Shown: in pieces, positions 49,975 to 60,980 of the stretch
Layout: each line of letters begins with the position of its first letter
Numbering within the stretch: the first letter of the stretch is position 1
Assembly (NCBI GenBank): GCA_018806915.1
Contig: JAGKQI010000091.1
Coordinates: 2,914,001 to 2,978,000 of the forward strand
Direction of reading: 5' to 3'
Source of the DNA: Phytophthora colocasiae
Lineage: Eukaryota; Oomycota; Peronosporomycetes; Peronosporales; Peronosporaceae
Length of the DNA: 64,000 nt
Program-made: the position numbers and the translations under genes
Notes under the pieces: model-generated
The model's database searches: none
Seen by the model: only the letters and a program-made list of their open reading frames with translations
What the model was told of the DNA's origin: nothing

Positions 49975-51501
49975 CTAGAATGGTGAAGTGAAATGGTCGG
50001 CCGACGTGCTGTCAACGCAGCTAGCATGTGCCGTCGATGCTGCTGAGAGAGGCGATGTGCAACCGACGGAACTCTCACTTTGATCCGAGGCCACAGCAAT
50101 TGCAGGTAGAACCTCCTCCGGAACTGGCATATCCGGTAGTTCAGCTTCAATCTCAGCGAGCCCACGCATTATCTTGACCGCTTGGTCCAGCCGTAGACGT
50201 TCAGTCGGTTGAAAGCTTGTCATGCGCTTCACCAGCTTCCATTGCTCATCAGTGAAATCCGCTGGACGGGTGACAGCTTTACCTTCGAGTAGAGAATACC
50301 GCACTGAATCGTCTCTAACGTTATCCCCCCACGGATACTCCCCCGTCACAGCTTCCAACACGCACATGGCCAAGCTATAAACGTCTGAAGCACAACAAGC
50401 AGCTTCCCCTCGAATGATCTCGGGCGCTTGCCACCGAACGGCACCACTTGAACGCGCATCCCCATCACTAACAACCGAGCTTAATCCAAAGTCAGCGAGC
50501 TTCACTTTGCCGTCGATACCGATCAAGATATTGTTGCATTTCAGGTCGCGATGGAGGATTCCTTTGTCGTGGAGGAACTGGAGAGTCACTGCAGTTTCAT
50601 ACAGTCGCTGCCAAACCACCCGATTCCTGTTCACGTTGTGCCGGCGCAAGTATCGATCCAATTGCCCATTAACCGCGTCTTCGCAGACAAAGAACTGCTG
50701 GCCGTCAAGGTGGCATGCGCCAAAGAGCTGAACGACATACGGATGAAAGAGCTGGAACCAAATTCTAACCTCCTGTTCGAAAGCGCTCGCGTCTTGGGCG
50801 AATACTTTCTTGACGACTACAGGTGTATTCATCCACGTACCATGGTGCACCGAGCCGTAGCCACCGCGATTGAAGGCGTCCAAGTGGTTGAAGTCGACCT
50901 CGTACGGAGGGAGAAACCAATCCTCGACCTTCACGTCAGGAAGTTGCTTGATCCGTTGGCATGCAGAGTGGAAGACGCGTGGTTGGATAGGAGTGTAGCT
51001 CAAGCGGTGACGGGTGAGCTCGAAATACAAACAAGTGAGCACTTCGACGTAGTCGGGGCTGTTCTTAATTTCCTCGAGCTCTCCATCGGTCAGCGTGGCT
51101 TCGAATCGCTTCATGTGATCTGCATGGGAGTTGTACCAGTTCTTTCGCCACTCGTGAACCTCTACGACGGTGTCATCAAGACTAAACTGACGCATAAGCC
51201 GATCAATGTCATTATGGAGTGAGAACATGGCACCAGCTTGACGTCGTTCGGAGAAGCGCTTAGAGGCTGCGGTAGTATTCGTGGTGTATCGCTTGAGGTG
51301 GTTCACGAGACCTGTCACGGTGGTGTGGAAGCTCTGCAGACGTTCTGGAATCTCTGCAACAGCAAGCCACAATTGATTAAGTCGATCAACCGCCCGATGT
51401 TCTAGTTCCAATTGTTCGTGGTTGCCAACCAAGGAAATAGCCAACGAAAGTTGGTCTTGCACAACGGAATGACTCACTGGCTGTTGAAGCTCAGAAGCCA
51501 T
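49975..51501 (-). CDS. TKL-type protein kinase
   Basis: This single-exon gene encodes 508 residues. An N-terminal helical region of about 195 residues (LELEHRAVDRLNQLWLAVAE) precedes a kinase domain of the tyrosine-kinase-like group expanded in oomycetes. The active-site set is complete: glycine loop NRGGYGSVHHG (about 212), VVVKK (K231), HRDLKCNN (from 317), DFG (337), WQAPEI and DVYSLAMCVLEAVTGEYPWG. A Ser-rich tail follows residue 460. No transmembrane segment or ankyrin repeat is found in this copy. Its substrate is unknown; stress or infection signalling would be a guess. The neighbouring minus-strand fragment at 51.5-52.6 kb is a related but broken kinase. Confidence 0.85.
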   Translation of the reverse strand: MASELQQPVSHSVVQDQLSLAISLVGNHEQLELEHRAVDRLNQLWLAVAEIPERLQSFHTTVTGLVNHLKRYTTNTTAASKRFSERRQAGAMFSLHNDIDRLMRQFSLDDTVVEVHEWRKNWYNSHADHMKRFEATLTDGELEEIKNSPDYVEVLTCLYFELTRHRLSYTPIQPRVFHSACQRIKQLPDVKVEDWFLPPYEVDFNHLDAFNRGGYGSVHHGTWMNTPVVVKKVFAQDASAFEQEVRIWFQLFHPYVVQLFGACHLDGQQFFVCEDAVNGQLDRYLRRHNVNRNRVVWQRLYETAVTLQFLHDKGILHRDLKCNNILIGIDGKVKLADFGLSSVVSDGDARSSGAVRWQAPEIIRGEAACCASDVYSLAMCVLEAVTGEYPWGDNVRDDSVRYSLLEGKAVTRPADFTDEQWKLVKRMTSFQPTERLRLDQAVKIMRGLAEIEAELPDMPVPEEVLPAIAVASDQSESSVGCTSPLSAASTAHASCVDSTSADHFTSPF

Positions 51502-51534
51502 TGAATGGAGCTCATCATCAGCAAAGTCTTTGAG

Positions 51535-52614
51535 TTATCGGACGACGTCGTCGATACTTAGTCGCTGTCGTTTACTGAAAGCACTCATACGAGTGACCAG
51601 AAGCCAAGCACGGTCGCTGAACTTAGAGCTTCGTTCGGGAAACACTCCACCAGAAATGAGGGAGTGAACATCCTCCTCACCTGCGTACGGAGGTTCTCCT
51701 GTGACTGCTTCTATGACGCACATACCGAGAGAATATACGTCCTGCTCAGGCGTGTGGGACCCTCCTCCTAGAAGACTATCTACAGATTCCCACGCTGTGG
51801 ACTCCTGTTTTTTGCCGAAATTCAACGAGTAGAATCCGAATCCTCCAACCTTAGCTGACCCGGAATCCGACACCAGAATATTGTTTCCACGTATAGAGCC
51901 GTGGAAAACACCACGCTCATGAAGATACTGTATGGCCAGCGCAACTTCTTATAGGAATAGGAATTTCCAGGTCTTCTCCGGGTGCTTTTGAAGATACTCC
52001 CGCGCATGGTTTCACCAGAGACACGCTCCACTACAAGGAGTTGCTGCATGCTGTGGCCCGCCGCGTGCCACGCGCCATACAGCTTAAGCACGTGCGGGTG
52101 GTTCAAAGGGAACCACCGCGCGACCTCCTTAGCGAAGAAAGACCGTATTTCTTTCCCAAGCTCCATCGCCTTTTGGTGACAGGTTGTAAATCACTTCCGG
52201 CACTTTCATTGCTCCATGCTGCAGAACAATAACTGGAGCGCCAAGCCAGCTACAGTAACTCGCCTCGATGATGTTGTTCTCATGGGTGGATAGAAATCTC
52301 TCGTATTGAATTGTCGACGGGTCAATATACCATTTCGGAACACTAGTACACGGGTCATAACCTTCAAACGACCGTACATATAGTTGTTGCAGAGCTGCCA
52401 GTGTCCAAATTTCGTTCGATTCATTGAACGGAGCTGCACCATGTGCAGTCAAGTACTGAATAATGTCGACGTTACACTCCATGATGGCTAAGTTCATTGG
52501 GGTGGCACCAGGGTTTGGTAATTTTCCGTAACTATTGCCGATATTGGCAATATCATATTGCCATAATTTATTGCTCCTCAACCCCAATAACATGCAATTT
52601 TTTACACAGGTCAA
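51535..52614 (-). pseudogene. Ankyrin-TKL kinase, broken
   Basis: Pieces in three frames, read in sense order from 52614, are: an ankyrin-like region (GATPMNLAIMECNVDIIQYL), a linker with YERFLSTHENNIIEASYCSW, a kinase N-lobe (EIRSFFAKEVARWFPLNHPH, VLKLYGAW) and a C-lobe (SGSAKVGGFGFYSLNFG, DVYSLGMCVIEAVTGEPPYA, RLSIDDVV). Frameshifts occur near 52150 and about 51950. The expected HRD region is damaged and the DFG position reads GGFG, so catalytic function is lost even apart from the shifts. The 5' end beyond 52614 is not identified. Confidence 0.7.
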
Positions 52615-52820
52615 TCTTGGCTATAGCCAAATGTCGTTGACATGTGTGGTTGTTTTGGCAATGGATGGTAGCGAGAACTATCGCCAAACGGGTGGTGTGG
52701 CCACGTTTGCACACAGGGCACACGGGTTATTACAGTTGCTTGTCATTTCCTAACTGAAATACTACTGTAGTATATTATATCAGTTGATTTGTGTGTTGTA
52801 TGTATGATGTCGAGGAAATC

Positions 52821-53049
52821 TGTGAACAACGGCAGTTGGCGTCTGTCGTGTTCCAAGTTTCTCTTCGCAGTTGAAGTGGTGAATTCGGATTTGGTAATGC
52901 TGAGTCTCGTCGCAGAGTATATTTATCTTTAGTATTGTATACTGTAGCCTACTGATAACAGAGACTGCGCTCAGTCGTAGTTCTCTCGCAATCCCAATTG
53001 TGCTGAGTGGGCGAGCAGTTGTTTGTGTCTTCTGTGCCTAAAGCTAACA
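52821..53049 (+). repeat. Copia 5' LTR
   Basis: 229 bp, TG...CA ends, identical by eye to the 3' LTR. It contains an AT-rich TATATTTATCTTTAG segment at about 52918, a possible promoter. Confidence 0.9.
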
Positions 53050-53064
53050 GGTTATGAGCCCAAA
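53050..53064 (+). other. Copia primer-binding site
   Basis: GGTTATGAGCCCAAA directly follows the LTR. GGTTATGAGCCC is complementary to the anticodon arm of initiator tRNA-Met (GGGCTCATAACC) rather than its 3' end. This implies priming by an internal tRNA fragment, as described for Drosophila copia. Confidence 0.55.
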
Positions 53065-53115
53065 CGTCGAAGACCGTGAGAACTAACACTCTCAGGCTTC
53101 AGTGTTGCCTTCGCT

Positions 53116-56100
53116 ATGGCGACACCACAGACAAGTACTGCTGCCTCGTCAGCAAGTAGCACCTCCATGGTGGGGACAACGGCAACTGGAAGCGTTGGAC
53201 CAAATGTATCGAGTTCGGCTAGTGTTGTAATACCCACAGCAACTACATCGGCAGCTTCTACTGGAGTGTTGGGTACTACTGGGAGCAACATGTCCGGTGG
53301 ATTTACGTTTTCAAGTGTGATGACTGGTAGACAAGCAACAATGCCTATGGGGTCTCAATCTTCTGTGGCTAGTGTTGGGGCCACGGGCATACCGTCCTTT
53401 ACGACGTTGCCTGGTACTGGAATGGCACACAGTTACGGATATGGATTTCCTACTGGTATGTATGGCTCAGGAGCAATTGGTACTCATATTAGTCACCCCG
53501 TTGGAGGTGGTGGAGGTGGAATTAAGGACATCTCGAACAAACCTCCTGTAATGAAGAGCAGTTTTGACCTTTACGCGGTGCAGCTGAAGACGTATTTGAC
53601 TCGCTTAGGTTTGTGGAGTTTGATTGACGGTACGGAGATACGTCCACTCTACGATGTAAACCTGCAAGCTGATTTTGACGCACGGGATAATGCTGCTCGA
53701 GAGGCAATTTTACGTGGTATCCCTGAGGTAGACGCCGAGTTAATATGCCACGAGGTTTCTGCGAAGGATATGTGGATTCGCTTTGAGAACAAGCAGACCA
53801 AGCGAGAGTATGCAAACTACATTTTCGCTCGGGAACAGTTATACTCGAGTAAGTACAATCGTGATTTGGAAATGACTGATTGGCTTCGAGATATCCAGTT
53901 GAAGCGTAGAGAGCTTTCACATTATGGCAAAGTGATAAATGACGAAGAGTTTGCTGAAATTCTTCTGGCCAATGTGACTCGGACACACCGAGACGTTGTG
54001 CGTCAGTTCTCACGCCACTATGCTGCACTTGCCTTACCTGGAACTCAACTGATGCCACCCACATCCGCGCAAGTGATGAATGCTCTCCTTGCGGAGGATG
54101 CTCTGGACGAGAATGTCGCGGATGCTCCTAGGGCGATTGGATCTACTAGTAAGCAAAAGACGAATTCTGGAGCTGATAGTGGAGGAAATAGCAAGAAGAA
54201 GCGTCGAGGGAGATACAAGGCAAAGCAGAAGAACAAAGATGGGAATTCTGGTAAAACCAAGAAAGTTGTTTGCTGGAAGTGCGGTGAGCAGGGCCACATT
54301 AGGCCTAACTGCCCTAATGAGAAATCTGATGATAATTCTCAAAACCAGAAACAATCTGCGGGTATGGAAGCCAAGCGTTGGCAGAATAAGCAAGGAGGTG
54401 AAGATAAAGGTGGAAAGAAGTGTGTTGATGCATTGACAGTGCGCAAGATTGGTGCGACTGCAGTTGGCACTCGTTCTCGGAAGTCTGGAATGACAGAGTG
54501 GGTTTTGGATACAGCAACTGACGTACATGTCTGTACTGACATGAGCTTGTTGGACAACCCACAGCGAGATAATGAACACCTTTTTCTCGACTTCGATGGT
54601 CAACCGAAAGGAGAACGGCTGGTTGGTGATGTGCGAGTTATTGTGACCAATCTAAACGGAAACCAAGAGGAAGTTTTGACTCTGATTGGTACTATTCATA
54701 CGCCTACTGGACCGGATAACCTGTTGAGTTCTCACTTACTTGAAGAACATGGGTGGAAAATGGCTTTCGAACGGGAGAATGGAATAGCCTGCTGCTACCT
54801 GATGAAAAATGAAGCGAAACTCAGACTGGAGAAGAAACGAGGTCGTTATCGACTACAAGCGAGATCCTCTGGAGATCGTGAAGTACATATTATCTCACAA
54901 GCAGCTAAACGGGATACAAGCGCTCTTGAGAGATGGCACCTACGGTATGCTCATCTGAATTATCCAGCATTGCGACAAATGATTTCGCATGAGACGGCTA
55001 CTGGGTTTGAGGGCTTGGATAGTGATAACACTGCAGAACCAACTGACAAATGCTGGACATATCGGGCATCGAAACTTAAGCGTATGTCGTATAAGAAGAC
55101 AATAACAAGACGAACTACCGAATGTTACCAGAAGCTGATGTCGGATATGTGCTATGTAGGAGTGGAAACTCACCTCGGCTACAAGCATTTCCAGCTGATA
55201 CAAGATGAAGCAACACGATACGTGTGGGGTTTCTTGATGAAAGCAAAGGAAGAAGCCACTATTGTTGCGATGAGCCACGTGAAGTGGTTGCTGGCCCAAG
55301 GGCACAGAGTTGAAGTATTCTCGTGTGACCGAGGAAAGGAGCTGGTAAATAAACGGATGAAAGCATTTCTCAGGGCGGAAGGAGTAGAGTTCTTGTGGAC
55401 AAATGCTTACAGTCCTGAGGAAAATGGTCTTGTCGAAAAGATGAACGGCGTCTTGTTGTCACGCGTACGTAGTTTACTGACAACTGCGAACATGCCGGAT
55501 CTGTTGTGGGGTGAAGCTTTTACGTTTGCGGTAGAAGTAGTGAATGTGAGTCCATCTCGAGGCCTAGATGGTGACACACCTTACGCGCGACGATTTGGTG
55601 AGAAGCCATACGTTGGAATCATGCGTGTGTGGGGATGTGTTGTGCACGAGTTCACGCCCAAGGTGCTACGCACTAACAAGCTGGAGAATCCTGGTAAATT
55701 GGGTCTTTTCCTTGGATTCGCGAAGAACTCAGAAGGGTTTCGCATTTTGAATCTACGAAATGGAGACATTAATGAGAGACGTTCGGTGGAGTTTGATGAG
55801 AGCTGGACCGTGGAGTGTTCATATGTGGAGCATTTATTGGCAAATCGGTACCAGCGTGGACATTACAGTCTTCCGGATGTGATTCCGTTGGTTCGACTTC
55901 CTGTTATGGCAGCAGTGACTCGTAGTGAGTTGGCTGCACCCTCTGCAAAACGTCAACGTCTTGCAAATGCACACGGTAGTGGACAACTTAGTGGTGTGGT
56001 AGAGCAGTCTCCGGTTAGTGCGGGGAATCCTGTGGCTAAACCGTCGAGCTTGTCTCCAGCGAGAGTGCCTTTGGCTGATGCTCGGCTGTCACCGTTAGAT

Positions 56101-58170
56101 GTACCGCAACGCCAGGTTGAGTACTTTGAGTACGACCAGCTACATAATGGAGGCAGCGATCTCGAGGAAGATTTGGGTGAGCCTAACAGCCTCTCAATGC
56201 CTCAACGAGAGCTGCGAGACTCTGTTGAAGTGTCAATGCCTCAACGAGAGCTGCGAGACTCTGTTGAAGTGCAGAATGCTGATGATAAAGATGTGGAGAA
56301 GGAAGTTGAAGGTGTTATAGCTTCGGGTGAACCAATGGAAATATATCAAAGCTCAGTGGGAGATAATGAGTCTGGAAGTGAACATGGGAGTGACTCAGAT
56401 TATCGTGACGTCTTTGAAGAAGAGAGTGATGAAGAGTTTGGTGCTGGAGAATCGTTTCGGCGCTCATCACGAATTCGCAGACCCAACGTCCGCATGAAAG
56501 ACTATGAGTTAGAGTTGCCAGAGAGTCTGGTGATCCAGGCTATGCATGCAGTGATGGATCCAGTCTCAGTGCAAGCAGCTTTGGATGCGCCGGATGCAGA
56601 ACAGTGGATTGAAGCGCTGAACAAAGAGTACAGTGAAATGTTGAGAAATAAAACATGGGAACTAGTGGAGAAACCAGAGGGCGTGAAGGTGTTGACCAGT
56701 AGATGGGTGTTTGTGCGTAAGCGCAATGCTCAAGGCCAAGTTGAGAGACATCGAGCCCGGATAACTATTAGGGGCTGTCAACAAAAGTACGGCTTGGACT
56801 TCTGGGAGACTTACGCTCCGGTGGTGTGTATGGAAGCAGTAAGATTGATTCTTCTGCTGGCTCTACACTACAACTTAGGAGTGCCGTCACATTGACTTTG
56901 TGACAGCTTTTCTCAACGGGCCCATTGATGCAGAGATTTACATGAAGCAACCAGAATTCTTTGACGATGGAACTGGGCGAGTGTGTAAGTTGCTTCGAGC
57001 CTGTATGGTTTGAAACAGGCACCGCGGATGTGGTACCAGACACTTGACAATTATTTGAAGGAGTGTGGCTTTAAGAGATCAAAGATGGATGGAGGTATTT
57101 ACTATCGCTGGGTTGACAGTAGTCCTATCTTTCTGACTCTCTACGTGGATGACATTGTGATTGCTGCGTCTGCGGAGAACACTAAGCTGGTGTTGACTGA
57201 ACTGGCTAATAAGTTTCAAGTGAAGGACCTAGGAAACGTGAATCACTTACTATCGATGGAAATTAAGTACATCCCAGGTCTATCGCTGACAATTTCTCAG
57301 CGAGGATACATTGGAAGAATTCTTGAACGGTTCAAGATGGACAAATGCAAGCCCATGCCAACGCCACAGGCCAAGGGCAACCTTCCTCTCCCTGGCGACC
57401 CTGACAGAGAAGTGGTATGCGTGAATAGCAATCCGGACATGGACTATCAATGCATTGTAGGTTCGTTGCAGTATCTGGTGAGTTGTTCTCGGCCAGATAT
57501 CGCCAATGCAGTGCGAACACTTGGCAAATTCCTTACCTGTTTCACGAAGGAGCATGAAGTGATGGCAAAACGTGTTCTGCGGTATCTGCAAGGTACACGC
57601 GACTATGGCTTGGTATGGATCAAGCCAATACCGAGAGGAATACGGTTGGTGGCCTATGCTGATGCTGACTTAGGAAACGAGAAGGATGATCGTAAGTCTA
57701 TCACTGGCTACGTTCTTCAGCTCAATGGCTGCACTTTCGCCTACAAGAGTAAGAAGCAGTCGATCATGACGGATGATACTTGCAGTGCTGAATTTGTGGC
57801 TGCTAGTGAGTGTTCAACTATGATCATGTGGACGCACAATTTGTGCAAAGAGCTGAAACTCCGACGGACAGAGCAAACCGTCCTGTACGAGGACAACCAA
57901 GCTACTATCAAAGTGATGGAAGAAGTGAGCAGTGGATACAAAGTTCGAAGTGTGGATTTGAAATTTCACAAGGTTAGGGACTTTGTGGAACGCAAGGTGT
58001 TCCGTGTGGAGTACTGCCCAAGTGAAGATAACTTGGCAGACATTTTTACTAAGCCGCTAGGCCCACAGCAGTTCTGTAAACTGCGTCAAGCTCTCAATGT
58101 GGTGCCAGTGCCGACTCAGGAGTCGTTGCACACGGCTAGCGATGTGGAAACTGTGGATGAGACCCTGTAA
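53116..58170 (+). pseudogene. Copia gag-pol polyprotein, frameshifted in RT
   Basis: The main frame (53116-56895, 1259 residues) has a Ser/Thr/Gly-rich start, gag with the knuckle CWKCGEQGHIRPNC, protease WVLDTATDVHV, and integrase with the zinc-finger start RWHLRYAHLNYPALRQMI. The integrase core has D in CYVGVETHLG and CDRGKEL, and E in YSPEENGLVEKMN. The start of RT includes SRWVFVRKRNAQGQVERHRA. RT then breaks: 56888 to about 57000 reads in frame 2 (HIDFVTAFLNG, a motif-A region), and frame 1 resumes with LYGLKQAPRMW, LYVDDIVIAAS and RNase H (YADADLGNEKDDRKSITGYV). The two indels compensate. The second cysteine of the integrase zinc finger also seems absent (KCWTYRASK). Confidence 0.85.
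56194..56271 (+). repeat. 39-bp in-frame tandem duplication in Copia pol
   Basis: Two exact 39-bp copies (56194-56232 and 56233-56271), encoding SMPQRELRDSVEV twice, lie in the acidic linker between integrase and RT. Confidence 0.9.
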
Positions 58171-58183
58171 CACGAAGTGGGAG

Positions 58184-58412
58184 TGTGAACAACGGCAGTT
58201 GGCGTCTGTCGTGTTCCAAGTTTCTCTTCGCAGTTGAAGTGGTGAATTCGGATTTGGTAATGCTGAGTCTCGTCGCAGAGTATATTTATCTTTAGTATTG
58301 TATACTGTAGCCTACTGATAACAGAGACTGCGCTCAGTCGTAGTTCTCTCGCAATCCCAATTGTGCTGAGTGGGCGAGCAGTTGTTTGTGTCTTCTGTGC
58401 CTAAAGCTAACA
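58184..58412 (+). repeat. Copia 3' LTR
   Basis: 229 bp, identical by eye to the 5' LTR, followed by the AAATC target duplication. Confidence 0.9.
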
Positions 58413-58743
58413 AAATCGGACTATGACTTGTGTGTGTTGGTCGGAGAGGTTGGACGCGGTGGGAGGGTTCTCGAGGTAACCCCCCCCCCCCTCCTGAATC
58501 CACGCGCATCGACAGCAACCAACTCGTTCAAAAGACGACATAGTGTCACAATTCATGTGACCTACTGACTTGGTTGACATTGTCGAAAAATGTGGCAATA
58601 ACTCAATTATTTATTGGCTTGGATGAAGGCCTCCAATCCGTATGATATTGTATTTTTCCTATCCCTGGGTGGCACCTTGGTAGTCTACAGTGTTGACGGC
58701 AGCGCCATGCTGAACAAGCAGCTCCACTAGCTCCATGCTTCCC
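58413..58743. other. Intergenic with out-of-frame ankyrin repeat remnant
   Basis: A C-rich run (12 C near 58480) is present. On the minus strand at 58741-58659 the sequence reads MELVELLVQHGAAVNTVDYQ, a further ankyrin repeat in a different frame, downstream of the stop of the ankyrin gene. It suggests the gene once continued, or that an intron joins it. Confidence 0.5.
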
Positions 58744-59803
58744 TCAAATAGCAGGTTCATCTTCCGGCTGCTGCTTAGTTGGCTCGTTAACAACCGCCTT
58801 CTCCTGCTTCTTGGGCGTCACCTTCTTAGCCACAGGTGAAGCAACTGGAGTCGAACTTTTTCCTCCCAGAGCTTTCAGCACCTGCTGCTCTCCGTCCGTT
58901 GGGTGGTCACTCATGAACTGCATCAGTACTGCGTTGTGCAGGGCCGTTCGTCCATGGATATCTGGTGCATCTAGAAAGTGTAATTCGCCACGAAGACGAA
59001 ATAGATCAACCAGGATGCGGCATGTTTCGATATGTCTTTGCTTCGATGCGATTGAGAGAGCAGTAGCGCCGTTATAAGCTTCCGAATTGATACTCGCCCC
59101 TCGACTAACGAAAAATTGAATCAGTGCCATATCCCCCCTCTCGGCTGCAATGATCAGTGACGTAAGCCCTTCGATCGTGCGGTCTTCCAGGTTAGCACCG
59201 CGGTTCAAAAGCAACTCCACAACCTCTTTATGCCCATGTGTCGCCGCAGAAAGCAGAGGCGTGCACCCGTTATGATTGACCGTGTGAATATCGGCCCCTG
59301 CATCCAACAGCAGTGCAGCCATCGTAGTCAATCCGTGTGTAGCCGCTGCCCCCAACGGCGTCACCCCGATTGTACTGCGCGTATCAATGTCGGCTCCAAT
59401 AGAGATGAGATGCTTCACTACATCCCTGTGGTCTTTTGCTACGGCGCTGTGGAGTGGTGAGAAACCATGCTCGTTCTTGATGTTTAACACTGCGTCATGT
59501 TCTGTAAAGAAGATGACTCTATGGAGATTGCCAGCATCGGCTGCCAAATTCAAAGGGGTCCAATCCCCGTATGCGCGCACTTCAAGAAGCTCGTGAACCT
59601 TTTCGTCTTCGTTTCTGGACTTTAGCCACTCGATCAGAAACTTGACCACCGGGAAGCGATCATGCTTGATAGTAAAGAGGAACGGTGTCATGTCCGACAT
59701 TCCAACGATTCCGATATCAGCTCCAGCTTCAACTAGCACTTTGACCGTATCCAGAAAACCATGGGCTGCTGTTAAGTGTAGCGCTTGTAAGTTTTGGTAG
59801 TTT
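58744..59803 (-). CDS. Ankyrin-repeat protein, 5' end replaced
   Basis: About 350 residues of ankyrin repeats run from LQALHLTAAHGFLDTVKVLV through GWTPLNLAADAGN-like, HGFSPLHSAVAKDHRDVVKH, VTPLGAAATHG, CTPLLSAATHGHKEVVELLL and LTSLIIAAERGD to IHGRTALHNAV. A Lys/Pro-rich tail (KKVTPKKQEKAVV) follows. Upstream of about 59803 the open frame continues to 60135, but that part is the antisense strand of a duplicated C3orf33-like gene, so it is not original coding sequence. Ankyrin proteins act by binding partners; no other domain is visible. The 5' end and promoter have been lost or exchanged, so expression is doubtful. The C-terminus may be frameshifted (see the next repeat at 58659). Confidence 0.65.
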
Positions 59804-60300
59804 CTGTAGCCGTATCGATTGGCGCTTCTATCAAGCTCAGCGGTCTGCTGAATCGGATTAACAGAGTGGAGGAAATACCGTTGTGGCAGTTTGCAAGACG
59901 TAAAAAGCTGCGCCAGTCCAGAGCAGACCCGAGCGCCGTTCTTACGCCGTACAGTGTTGCGAGAGCAAAGTTTGACATATGGTATTGGCGAGATGAAGAA
60001 GGAGAACGATCTACTGGCTGTTCGACCGTTTGGTGTCCAAGTGGACGAAAGCTCCGAAGAGTGGGTGTGGTCCAACTTTGTGTCTTCACATCGATACATG
60101 ACCATTGAGTTGCTCCAACGGTAAGTGCACCTCACTTAGAGGTTCATTGGGAATGGCATCTGTATTAACTTTTTGTTGTTGATAGCTCTAGCGTGGAGGG
60201 GGGTGAGAGTGTGGCAACGTGTAATATCGCACTCAAGAGGGTAGATTGGTCGTTTGTTTGAGGAAGTTGTGGAACTAGCTAATTTTCTTGCTGCTGTCGT
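59804..60300 (+). pseudogene. C3orf33-like gene, truncated duplicate
   Basis: This is the reverse-oriented relative of the gene at 31803-32919. It starts abruptly at about 59804 inside the hydrophobic segment (VAVSIGASIKLSGLLN). It continues with VEEIPLWQFARRKKL and, after small deletions and a frame change near 59930, with PFGVQVDESSEEWVWSNFVS to 60121, where the splice donor GTAAGTGC is still present. Part of exon 2 (GGGTGAGAGTGTGGCAACGT) is recognisable at about 60200, but the later exons are missing. It lacks the N-terminal half and cannot encode the full protein. Confidence 0.75.
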
Positions 60301-60980
60301 TACAGTCGCCGTTAGGAGTACTTTAGCAAGTACTACGTAGTAGTAGAACTAAGGACCGCACTCGATAAGACTCCAGACGTTGTGCACGTACATGTATACT
60401 GGTTTTTCAGAAAAATATACCTTATAGTCTTCATATCCGCCAAACTCTTCCAAAACGCATGATAGGTTTGAGATTTTGCATTATCACTGAACGTCAGCCT
60501 TTATTTTTGTGTGGATAGAACTCTCTCAGTAAGAGTCTAAAGCGCATGCTTACTACAAGTCCAGGTGGCCAAGGTAGCTGTTGTAGACCTTATGAAACTT
60601 TGGGTCATCCAACCAGTTGTCAATCTGCGTCAGCGTGTAGCCTTTCTCACTCCAAAGCTGGAATATGCGTGGAGCTCTGTCGGAATCCGCCAAAATTCCT
60701 CTAGCCTGCGTGTTGACCTGATAGCCCTCGTAGACTGAACGGTACTTCGCCTTCTTTAACCAGGCACCAATTTCATCAAGACTGTACCCTTTCCTCGTCC
60801 ACTTGTCGAAAGCGGCGGTTGCCTTGGTAGAACCCGCCAAAACTTCCTTGGCTAACGCCTTGACTTTCCCCTCCGCAGCTCGCTCCTCCTTGTCGGTTTC
60901 TTCATTATCTTGGTCTGCACGAAGAAATCTTCTGTCAACAGTGTCGTTGCTCATGCGCACATCCTCCACGTGCGTCACCG

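Larger units (their letters stand above)
52821..58412 (+). mobile_element. Ty1/Copia LTR retrotransposon, 5.6 kb
   Basis: The LTRs at 52821-53049 and 58184-58412 are both 229 bp, start TGTGAACAAC and end AAGCTAACA, and show no difference that I can see. The flanking 5-bp target duplication AAATC is at 52816-52820 and 58413-58417. The primer-binding site follows the left LTR, and a purine-rich stretch (GAAGTGGGAG) precedes the right one. The pol order is protease, integrase, RT, RNase H, as in Copia. Identical LTRs imply a very recent insertion, yet pol carries frame changes. Confidence 0.95.

Noticed and set aside
50551..51222. Plus-strand frame of 223 codons in the kinase region
   Set aside because: Antisense of the intact TKL kinase.
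54034..54603. Minus-strand frame inside the Copia element
   Set aside because: Antisense of gag/protease with no recognisable motif.
58470..58495. Long C run as a possible regulatory G-quadruplex
   Set aside because: Only one homopolymer run without the spaced G tracts needed; homopolymer length is also error-prone.
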